A stretch of 6,142 nt of DNA from assembly GCA_016927635.1 (NCBI GenBank), contig JAFGMJ010000186.1, positions 1 to 6,142 on the forward strand. Reading direction: 5' to 3'. Positions 1-4,597 of this stretch are shown here, in pieces. The DNA is from Actinomycetota bacterium (GTDB lineage Bacteria; Actinomycetota; Humimicrobiia; Humimicrobiales; Humimicrobiaceae). The notes under the pieces were generated by a model. That model did no database searches. It was not told where the DNA came from and worked only from the letters and a program-made list of their open reading frames with translations. Made by a program: the position numbers and the translations under genes. Position 1 is the stretch's first letter; each line of letters starts with the position of its first letter.

Positions 1-3
1 ATT

Positions 4-94
4 GTGGCGGTATGACGGAATTGGCATAAGTGTTTGTTTTGCAAACAAGTGAGTGTTAACACGCTCGTGCGGGTTTAATTCCCGCTACAGCCAC
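4..94 (+). tRNA. Class II (Leu-type) tRNA-like gene with apparent UGC anticodon
   Basis: The fold is read directly from the sequence. The acceptor stem is 6-12 with 86-92, with one G.A mismatch (9/89), and could extend to 9 bp through 5-93 and 4-94. T13 falls at tRNA position 8. The D arm contains GGAATTGG, as in bacterial tRNA-Leu. The anticodon stem is 33-37/45-49 with loop TTTGCAA, which puts TGC at 40-42 after the conserved T. The variable arm is a 6-bp hairpin (51-56/61-66), and the T stem is GCGGG/CCCGC (69-73/81-85). Counting from GG in the D loop matches E. coli tRNA-Leu exactly up to the anticodon loop. A93 would be the discriminator base, which is the leucine type. No CCA is encoded. 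Odd points: TGC would read alanine GCA codons, yet the G3:U70 pair that marks tRNA-Ala is absent (C8-G90 here). The T loop TTTAATT lacks C56, and the D stem has a G.A mismatch. It may be a degenerate tRNA-Leu, a missense-type tRNA or a non-translational tRNA-like RNA. An alternative anticodon-stem register (31-35/43-47) would give TTT but breaks the usual spacing. Confidence 0.68.
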
Positions 95-150
95 CTTATC
101 TCAATTATACCATAGTGCTATAAAGATCAGGGCATTTTTCATGTCTTTAA

Positions 151-177
151 AACAAAAAAGCAACCCCTCCAGGTTGC
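151..177 (-). terminator. Rho-independent terminator of the lpd-HAD unit
   Basis: Read on the minus strand, a perfect 6-bp stem GCAACC/GGTTGC (172-177 and 160-165) with a 6-nt loop is followed at once by TTTTTTGTT (151-159). It lies about 50 nt past the stop of the HAD phosphatase gene, in the right orientation to end that transcript. On the plus strand the hairpin is followed by CTCCTTG, so it would not terminate the tRNA-like gene. Confidence 0.85.
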
Positions 178-192
178 CTCCTTGTGTTGCGA

Positions 193-207
193 TTGTAGCA
201 TCTACAA
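193..207. repeat. Small hairpin-forming inverted repeat
   Basis: TTGTAG and CTACAA (193-198 and 202-207) form a perfect 6-bp inverted repeat around a 3-nt loop. It lies between the HAD stop codon and its terminator. It has no U-tract, so it is not a terminator by itself. It may simply stabilise the 3' end of the transcript. Confidence 0.35.
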
Positions 208-228
208 AAACAAATTTAATCAGGAATT

Positions 229-1017
229 TTAAACCAGTATATATTTATATATAGCTTTTGCGAGCCCGCAGTTGTAGCTTTCATCTGTTATTATGTCCGC
301 TCTTTGCAGTATTTCCGGATAGGAATTTTTTACAGCAACTTTTAACCCGGCATAATCAAACATGCTCAAATCATTGGGGCTGTCTCCAAAAACAGCAATT
401 TCATCCCTTTTTATCTTCAGCTTACTGCAAAGATAATGAAGTGCATGGCCTTTATTAGCATCGAGGTTTAACACATCAAAGAAAAATTCACCAGAGCGCA
501 CAACCTGAAGTATTGAGGAATATTTTTGCCTTAAGAACATATCAAGCGGATCTGTTTCTCTTATAGCTACTGAAATAGCGGCACAATTCTGAGCAATAGA
601 ATCATCCTCAAGGCTGCTGATTGCATATAATTTTTCATCTACTTGTTCAAAAAATGAAAATTTTTCATCATAACTGTCAAAATATATGTATCCATCCAGC
701 TTTGCCGCAAGCGGCCTGTAGCCTCTTTTTTTTATTGTCCTTATAACATCAATATAAAGCCCTGGCTCTATTTTGACTGAGTGGATTAGCTTGAACTCTT
801 TGTCAAGCACAGCTGCTCCGTGCATAGTTATCTGGGGAAGCTCAAGTTTAAGCGCAGCTATATGATGCCTGACTGCATGAACAGTCTTACCTGTTGCAAG
901 TATGACACCTATATTTCTTTTCTGGCAATCAAGCAAGGCCTGCCTGTTAAGCTCAGGCAGCATAGAGTCGCTGTCAAGCAGCGTTCCGTCTACATCTGTA
1001 ACCACCAGTTTTATCAT
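229..1017 (-). CDS. HAD-superfamily Cof-type (IIB) phosphatase
   Basis: This 262-residue protein is of normal length for the Cof/YidA group of cytoplasmic HAD hydrolases, which remove phosphate from sugar phosphates, nucleotides or cofactor intermediates through an aspartyl-phosphate. All four HAD motifs are visible: DVDGT at residues 8-12 (nucleophile D8, acid/base D10), T42 in ATGKT (motif II), K189 in DANKGHAL (motif III) and GDSPND at 211-216 (motif IV, Mg2+-binding D212 and D216). The region between motifs II and III (about 80-185) is the type IIB cap. The ATG lies 3 nt after the lpd stop codon and no Shine-Dalgarno is visible in front of it, so translation probably depends on ribosomes finishing lpd. 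A strong terminator follows. The substrate cannot be told from sequence, because members of this family are promiscuous. There is no known functional link to lpd. Confidence 0.92.
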   Translation of the reverse strand: MIKLVVTDVDGTLLDSDSMLPELNRQALLDCQKRNIGVILATGKTVHAVRHHIAALKLELPQITMHGAAVLDKEFKLIHSVKIEPGLYIDVIRTIKKRGYRPLAAKLDGYIYFDSYDEKFSFFEQVDEKLYAISSLEDDSIAQNCAAISVAIRETDPLDMFLRQKYSSILQVVRSGEFFFDVLNLDANKGHALHYLCSKLKIKRDEIAVFGDSPNDLSMFDYAGLKVAVKNSYPEILQRADIITDESYNCGLAKAIYKYILV

Positions 1018-1020
1018 TTT

Positions 1021-2415
1021 TTATTTACTAAAGTGTGTTGCCAGACCAAAGCAATCCTCTGCAGCTTCCATAACAGCTTCCGACAGCGTAGGATGAGAAT
1101 GAACAGTCTCAGCAAGCGTATCTACCACGATTTCACCCTTCATTGCCACTGCTACTTCATGGACAAGATCAGAGCACCTTGGACCCACCATCTGGGCGCC
1201 AAGTATCTCCCCCGTATCCTTGTCTGTGACTATTTTGATAAATCCTTCAGTTTCACCGGTTATAAATGCCTTTCCGCTATTGCTGAAGGGAAATGTCCCA
1301 TAGCATACATTGTATCCGGCTGCTTTTGCCTGTTCTTCATTAAGGCCTACAGTGCCTATTTCAGGGGATGTAAAAACTGCCCATGGAATAACTTTATAAT
1401 CGATTGCCTTGTCTTTTCCTGCAATTATTTCTGCAGCGATTTTTCCTTCCTCTGAAGCAACATGTGCAAGCTGCAGGCCTCCTGTAACATCCCCGACGGC
1501 ATATATGTTAGGAGCACTGGTTCTCAGTTTTGAATCAACTTTAATAAAGCCTTTTTCATCAGTTTCAATACCTGCGTTTTCAAGCCCTATATCTTCTGAA
1601 ATAGGTTTTCTCCCAACAGAAACAAGTATTTTATCAGCTTCAATCTCCTGGCCGCCTTTTAAACTGCATATAAACCTGCCATCCTTTTTCTTTACTTCTT
1701 CAGCGACTGTATTGGTAAGTATTTTTATACCTTTTTTTTCAAAGACTTTTGTAATAGTGCTTGCAACTTCTGCAGACTCTGTGGAAAGTATTCTTGGCAA
1801 AATCTCAATTATTGTAACTTTGCTTCCAAAAGCATTAAATATATTTGCAAATTCAGAGCCAACAACTCCACCTCCCACAACCATTAGAGATTGCGGAATT
1901 TCCTTTAATGAAAGGATCCCGATATTATCTATTATGCCTTCCCCATCAAGTATAAATGGAGGAACGCTACCTGCATATGCTCCTGTAGCAATCATGATAT
2001 TGTTAGCTTTTACAATTATTTTTTCACCATTTTCAAGCTCAGCTTCTATTGTATCAATGCCTGTAAGCTTTCCTTTGCCCCTGACAAGTTCAATACCGTT
2101 TTTCTTGAAATGAAATGCAAGCCCCTGCCTTTGCGCTGAGACTACTGCATCTTTGCGCTGCATCGCTTTTAAAAAATCCAGGCTTTCAAATTTTGCATTT
2201 ATTCCAAATATTTCAGATTTTTTTATTTCCTCAATTTTTTCAGCAACATGAAAAAGTGCCTTTGTGGGAATACAGCCCCAGTTAAGGCATGTTCCACCAA
2301 GATATTCTTTTTCAATAACAATAGTCTTAATGCCCAGCTTTGCTGCCCTGATTGCTCCTACATAACCGCCTGGACCCCCGCCAAGAACTGCAAGGTCTGC
2401 CTGTTTTACTTCCAT
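1021..2415 (-). CDS. lpd: Dihydrolipoyl dehydrogenase (E3)
   Basis: This FAD enzyme (464 residues, the usual length) reoxidises the dihydrolipoyl groups of 2-oxoacid or acetoin dehydrogenase E2 proteins, or of glycine-cleavage H protein, and passes electrons to NAD+. The sequence shows the N-terminal FAD site GGGPGG (12-17), the redox disulfide C43/C48 in GGTCLNWGCIP, the NAD site GGGVVG (181-186), the second FAD motif YAVGDV (305-310) and the C-terminal catalytic pair H441/E446 in HPTLSE. No key residue is missing. I chose the ATG at 2413-2415 because AAGGAG lies 9 nt upstream and the protein then starts just before the FAD fold. An in-frame ATG at 2458-2460 would add 15 residues of no family character. 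It is the first gene of a two-gene unit with the HAD phosphatase. Whether E3 serves AcoAB, glycine cleavage or another complex cannot be settled, since no E2 or H protein is in view. Confidence 0.96.
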   Translation of the reverse strand: MEVKQADLAVLGGGPGGYVGAIRAAKLGIKTIVIEKEYLGGTCLNWGCIPTKALFHVAEKIEEIKKSEIFGINAKFESLDFLKAMQRKDAVVSAQRQGLAFHFKKNGIELVRGKGKLTGIDTIEAELENGEKIIVKANNIMIATGAYAGSVPPFILDGEGIIDNIGILSLKEIPQSLMVVGGGVVGSEFANIFNAFGSKVTIIEILPRILSTESAEVASTITKVFEKKGIKILTNTVAEEVKKKDGRFICSLKGGQEIEADKILVSVGRKPISEDIGLENAGIETDEKGFIKVDSKLRTSAPNIYAVGDVTGGLQLAHVASEEGKIAAEIIAGKDKAIDYKVIPWAVFTSPEIGTVGLNEEQAKAAGYNVCYGTFPFSNSGKAFITGETEGFIKIVTDKDTGEILGAQMVGPRCSDLVHEVAVAMKGEIVVDTLAETVHSHPTLSEAVMEAAEDCFGLATHFSK

Positions 2416-2424
2416 TTTTATCAA

Positions 2425-2430
2425 CTCCTT
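2425..2430 (-). promoter_or_regulatory. Ribosome binding site deciding the lpd start
   Basis: AAGGAG on the minus strand, 9 nt before the ATG at 2413-2415. It favours this start over the in-frame ATG 45 nt further upstream (2458-2460), which has no such site. Confidence 0.85.
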
Positions 2431-2455
2431 TTTTCCTTCAGAAAATAACCAATAT

Positions 2456-2484
2456 GGCATTTATTCACAAATAAAACGAATGCC
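2456..2484 (-). promoter_or_regulatory. Hairpin in the lpd 5' leader
   Basis: GGCATT (2456-2461) and AATGCC (2479-2484) form a perfect 6-bp inverted repeat with a 17-nt loop, inside the predicted lpd leader and about 26 nt before the ribosome binding site. It has no U-tract and matches no riboswitch I recognise. It would tuck the unused upstream ATG into a stem. Confidence 0.35.
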
Positions 2485-2501
2485 GGGATTTTTATTATAT
2501 T

Positions 2502-2530
2502 ATTAAACTCATTGCATACAGCAAACTCAA
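2502..2530 (-). promoter_or_regulatory. Candidate second promoter (P2) for lpd
   Basis: On the minus strand, TTGAGT (2525-2530) and TTTAAT (2502-2507) are separated by exactly 17 nt. They match the sigma-70 consensus boxes at 4 of 6 and 5 of 6 positions. The region is AT-rich, so chance matches are likely and this is a candidate only. Confidence 0.4.
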
Positions 2531-2541
2531 AACATTATAAA
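2512..2541 (+). promoter_or_regulatory. Weak candidate promoter for lipB
   Basis: TATAAA (2536-2541) is a good -10 box, and TTGCAT (2512-2517) sits 18 nt upstream as a poor -35 (3 of 6). It faces lipB and would start transcription near 2548, about 70 nt before the preferred lipB ATG. It overlaps the minus-strand lpd promoters, so the two directions could interfere. Confidence 0.28.
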
Positions 2542-2568
2542 TATTCACATAAAATATTATTTGCTGTA
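2517..2568. repeat. 9-bp inverted repeat across the lpd/lipB control region
   Basis: TACAGCAAA (2517-2525) and TTTGCTGTA (2560-2568) are perfect reverse complements separated by 34 nt. One arm lies in the -35/-10 spacer of lpd P2 and the other in that of lpd P1. This spacing suits two operator half-sites for a dimeric or looping regulator. The regulator is not in the window. Confidence 0.5.
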
Positions 2569-2580
2569 CTATATTGTCAA
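2551..2580 (-). promoter_or_regulatory. Candidate main promoter (P1) for lpd
   Basis: An exact TTGACA (-35) occurs on the minus strand at 2575-2580. The -10 is less certain: TAATAT (2554-2559) with a 15-nt spacer or TATTTT (2551-2556) with an 18-nt spacer. The predicted transcript would carry a leader of roughly 130 nt before lpd. Confidence 0.5.
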
Positions 2581-2581
2581 T

Positions 2582-2610
2582 TTTTCAAAGATTTACAGTT
2601 TTCAAAGATT
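2582..2610 (+). repeat. 12-bp direct repeat before lipB
   Basis: TTTTCAAAGATT occurs at 2582-2593 and again at 2599-2610, a perfect repeat with a 17-bp period. The second copy runs straight into TATAAT and then the lipB ATG at 2616. It may be a tandem binding site or a small local duplication. Confidence 0.5.
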
Positions 2611-2615
2611 ATAAT

Positions 2616-3389
2616 ATGGATGATTTTATTTACAACACTTTAAGAGAAAAAATATTAAATACCTTAAAAGAAAACCGGGACAGATGCTTACCTGAAAAAG
2701 AAAGTTTCCAAGTATTTTCTATGAAGCCTGCTAAGGAGTTCTTTGCATTTGACCTTGGCAGGATAGGATATGAAAAAGCATTCAACCTGCAGGTTGAAAT
2801 ATTTGAATTGATCAAAGATACTGATTTTGGAGGCGTAATCCTTCTTCTTGAGCATGACCCTGTAATCACAATAGGCAGCAATTCAAATATGAGTAATATT
2901 GTTGCGGCAAAAGAATCCCTTTCCAGCCAGGGAATTGAGCTGCTGCAGTCAAACCGTGGCGGAGATGTGACTTTTCATGGTCCGGGCCAGCTGGTCTGCT
3001 ACCCGATATTTAACCTTAAGTATTTTGGACAGGACCTGACCCTGTTTGTCTATAATCTTGAAGAAGTTATTTTAAGTGTGATTGCAGAATACAGCATATC
3101 TGGATTCAGGATTAATAAGCTAAGGGGGGTTTTTACAGAAAAAGGCAAGATTGCTTCAATAGGGTTGCGAGTAAAAAAATGGATAACTTTGCATGGCTTT
3201 TCCTTAAACGCAAATGTAAATCTTGAATATTTTAAAAATATAATAGCCTGCGGCTTAAAAGATTACAGGCAGACATCTATAAAAGAAATATTAAAAAAAG
3301 ATGTAGCATTGCCTCAATTAAAAGATTATATAATAAAATATTTTATGATGGTTTTTGATATAAAGGTGTATAAATGCCCTCTTAAATAG
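2616..3389 (+). CDS. lipB: Octanoyl-[ACP]:protein N-octanoyltransferase (LipB)
   Basis: LipB moves octanoate from acyl carrier protein to a lysine of E2 or H-protein lipoyl domains, the first step of endogenous lipoate formation in the cytoplasm. Family signatures are RGGDVTFHGPGQ (residues 114-125), the catalytic lysine K178 in GKIASIG, the HGFSLN block (193-198) and the catalytic cysteine C212 in IIACGL. The family core starts near residue 36 (MKPAKEF), where an ATG at 2721 would give 222 residues, the usual LipB length. I keep the ATG at 2616 (257 residues) because the extra stretch has codon use like the rest, and a weak AAAG lies 8 nt before it. An in-frame TTG at 2574 is also possible. 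The first 35 residues are charged, partly helical-looking and match nothing I know. The gene ends in TAG, 15 nt from the convergent zinc-ribbon gene. The lipoyl synthase LipA gene is not in the window. Confidence 0.93.
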   Translation: MDDFIYNTLREKILNTLKENRDRCLPEKESFQVFSMKPAKEFFAFDLGRIGYEKAFNLQVEIFELIKDTDFGGVILLLEHDPVITIGSNSNMSNIVAAKESLSSQGIELLQSNRGGDVTFHGPGQLVCYPIFNLKYFGQDLTLFVYNLEEVILSVIAEYSISGFRINKLRGVFTEKGKIASIGLRVKKWITLHGFSLNANVNLEYFKNIIACGLKDYRQTSIKEILKKDVALPQLKDYIIKYFMMVFDIKVYKCPLK

Positions 3390-3404
3390 ACTGATTCAAT
3401 TTTA

Positions 3405-3809
3405 TTAATTTTTTTCCGCATTACCTGCCTGTTTATTGTCTTTGTCTTCGGCGGATGAATTGGTATTCTTATCATTTAATTCTTTTTTTCCATTATCTTT
3501 TTTAAGCACTTCATATATGTCTCTCAGCGCCTGCAGCGGTTCTGTAAAAAGCCTTTTTGGAAAAAAGGGCGTAAGCGTTGCAAATGCTTTTTTCATATCC
3601 TCTGTTATTCTATGCGGTTTTGTAAGTATCCTGTCGATAAAATCTTCAGCAAAAACAGTGCGCAAATGCCTTCTGTCTATTTCAATCTTTTTGGTGCATA
3701 CATCGCAGGATACACTTCGCAAAAAGCTGCCAATATACTTGACTGTATGAGGCGTTTCTTTATTGCAGTTTATGCAGAACAGTGTTATTTTTGTAACTTC
3801 ATCTTTCAT
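3405..3809 (-). CDS. Small Cys4 zinc-ribbon protein of unknown function
   Basis: The protein (134 residues from the ATG at 3807-3809) begins with a probable zinc ribbon: C12-x2-C15 and C35-x2-C38, with a PHTVKYIGS segment between the pairs. A basic, conserved-looking middle follows (about 46-100, with RRHLRTVF, TKPHRIT and FPKRLFTEPLQ). The C-terminal tail (about 103-134) is rich in K, D, N and E and is probably disordered. It resembles small clostridial-type proteins annotated only as 'bh protein', from memory and with low certainty. No enzyme motif, signal peptide or membrane segment is seen. A role in binding nucleic acid or protein is only a guess from the ribbon. Start choice is uncertain: ATG at 3828-3830 or TTG at 3861-3863 would add 7 or 18 residues, and none has a clear ribosome binding site. 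I prefer the start nearest the first cysteine pair. Confidence 0.72.
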   Translation of the reverse strand: MKDEVTKITLFCINCNKETPHTVKYIGSFLRSVSCDVCTKKIEIDRRHLRTVFAEDFIDRILTKPHRITEDMKKAFATLTPFFPKRLFTEPLQALRDIYEVLKKDNGKKELNDKNTNSSAEDKDNKQAGNAEKN

Positions 3810-3863
3810 ACAGGCATAATAATAGCTCATTGGGGGTTTATTAACAATAATCAAAAAAACCAA

Positions 3864-4011
3864 ATAATTTAAATATTTTTTGGATATTACAACAATTTTA
3901 AACCGAACTAATAGAAATATTTTAAAAATAAAATTATAATCCCATTTTGAAATATGGATTAATAAAACAATTATTTTTTAGTTCAATCCACAACACTTTC
4001 ACTTTTCATAA
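3864..4011. other. AT-rich intergenic spacer
   Basis: This roughly 150-bp gap lies between the zinc-ribbon gene and the GlcG-like gene. It is very AT-rich and has no supported gene. On the minus strand it contains an exact TATAAT (3933-3938), but without a convincing -35 box (TTAATC 18 nt upstream at best), so the promoter of the zinc-ribbon gene is not settled. An imperfect hairpin overlaps it. Confidence 0.5.
3922..3961 (-). terminator. Weak candidate terminator after the GlcG-like gene
   Basis: On the minus strand TAATCCAT (3954-3961) can pair with ATGGGATTA (3937-3945), leaving one bulged base, and a T-rich run including TTTTATTTTT follows (to about 3922). It lies some 50 nt past the TAA of the GlcG-like gene. 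The stem is GC-poor, so it would be inefficient. It could equally be chance in AT-rich DNA. Confidence 0.3.
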
Positions 4012-4440
4012 TTATTTATTAATTAAATTCATAGCTTTTATTCCAGTTTTAGCAATTTCTTCATCTTGTTCCCAAGAACCTCCGCTAACACCGATTGCCC
4101 CTATGGGAATGATGTCTTCTATATTTTCAAAAAAAGGAAAACCACCCTATATCGCTGTTCTACAGTTATCTGGCAGATAACCTATTTGAATATTTTTATC
4201 TTTATTTATATCATCCAACTTTCTTGTAGATAAAAAGCTACTTAATGCCGACTTCGCTTTAACCACAGCAAGCTCTAAAGATGCAGGGCTTGCATTATCC
4301 ATTTTTTGAAGTATAACAATATTTCCCATACAATCGGTTACACAAAAACTGCATTCCAGCTTAAGCTCTAAACATTTTTGTTCCATACCAGCTACTGCTT
4401 TTTTTGCATCTTCTAACACAATAGTTCTGATAACTTTCAT
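4012..4440 (-). pseudogene. GlcG/HbpS-family protein interrupted by an in-frame TAG
   Basis: From the ATG at 4438-4440 the frame runs 97 codons to TAG (4147-4149), then continues without a shift for 44 more codons to TAA (4012-4014). Both parts belong to one GlcG/HbpS (PduO C-terminal-like) domain: VTDCMGNIVILQKMDNASP and VVKAKSA before the TAG, then GGFPFF, IGAIGVSGGSWEQDEEIAKTGIKA after it. The joined length of about 142 residues is normal for the family. The TAG stands just before the conserved GG-x-P motif, where family members carry an ordinary residue. One base change (for example CAG, TAT or GAG to TAG) explains it. Without readthrough the product lacks the conserved C-terminal third and is probably inactive. 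Family members bind haem or small metabolites and often sit beside glycolate, diol or alcohol genes. The gene has AAGG 6 nt before the ATG and its own candidate promoter, downstream of acoB. A sequencing error is the main alternative. Confidence 0.8.
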
Positions 4441-4469
4441 TGCAAACCTTATTTTTTAGATTGATAATA

Positions 4470-4497
4470 TTGATAACTTTAATAAACAAGCTATCAA
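4470..4497 (-). promoter_or_regulatory. Stem-loop in the leader of the GlcG-like gene
   Basis: In the minus-strand transcript 4488-4497 pairs with 4470-4479: ten base pairs including one G.U, with an 8-nt loop. It lies between the predicted promoter and the ribosome binding site. No U-tract follows. It may affect mRNA stability, or it may be a protein or RNA contact site. Confidence 0.4.
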
Positions 4498-4518
4498 AAA
4501 ATTTTTAACAAAATGAAA

Positions 4519-4547
4519 TTTATATTATTAATTTCAATTGAAATCAA
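4519..4547 (-). promoter_or_regulatory. Candidate promoter of the GlcG-like gene
   Basis: On the minus strand TTGATT (4542-4547, 4 of 6 to consensus) and TATAAA (4519-4524, 5 of 6) are separated by exactly 17 nt. Transcription would start near 4512, giving a leader of about 70 nt. It implies that this gene can be expressed separately from acoAB. Confidence 0.5.
4531..4544. promoter_or_regulatory. 14-bp perfect palindrome, possible operator
   Basis: ATTTCAATTGAAAT is its own reverse complement. It covers the edge of the -35 box and most of the spacer of the candidate promoter before the GlcG-like gene, a position where a bound dimer would block RNA polymerase. No regulator gene is visible nearby. 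AT-rich palindromes can arise by chance. Confidence 0.45.
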
Positions 4548-4597
4548 TCTATTTTTGATAAAAACAAATTGTATTAATTATGTAATTTTTAATATCT

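Larger units (their letters stand above)
4457..4560. repeat. Nested inverted repeats built on TTGATA/TATCAA
   Basis: The acoB to GlcG-like gap contains TAGATTGAT (4457-4465) paired with ATCAATCTA (4543-4551), and TATCAAAAA (4492-4500) paired with TTTTTGATA (4552-4560), each a perfect 9-bp inverted repeat. TTGATA occurs at 4461, 4470 and 4555 and its complement at 4492. The repeats surround the candidate promoter and palindrome. Confidence 0.4.

Noticed and set aside
1..95. 3' end of a tmRNA or a selenocysteine tRNA
   Set aside because: The whole cloverleaf closes within the window and aligns base for base with tRNA-Leu up to the anticodon loop. There is no UCA anticodon, no long D stem and no tmRNA tag region.
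820..2113. Long plus-strand open frames (820-1455 and 1409-2113) opposite the HAD and lpd genes
   Set aside because: They are exact antisense shadows of strongly supported genes with complete catalytic motifs, show no family features of their own and have no ribosome binding sites.
2416..2460. Longer lpd protein starting at the ATG at 2458-2460
   Set aside because: The 15 extra residues have no family match, whereas a good AAGGAG is correctly spaced before the ATG at 2413-2415.
2416..2560. Riboswitch in the roughly 130-nt lpd leader
   Set aside because: Only one simple 6-bp hairpin with a large loop is visible. No conserved junction motifs of thiamine, lysine, glycine, SAM or other riboswitches could be recognised.
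4147..4149. Reassignment of TAG to an amino acid across the genome
   Set aside because: TAG ends acoB exactly where AcoB proteins end and also ends lipB, where readthrough would run deep into the convergent gene. TAG therefore still works as a stop here, so at most local suppression is possible.
3947..4180. Plus-strand open frame of 77 codons opposite the end of the GlcG-like gene
   Set aside because: It is the antisense of a recognisable GlcG/HbpS C-terminal segment and has no independent support.
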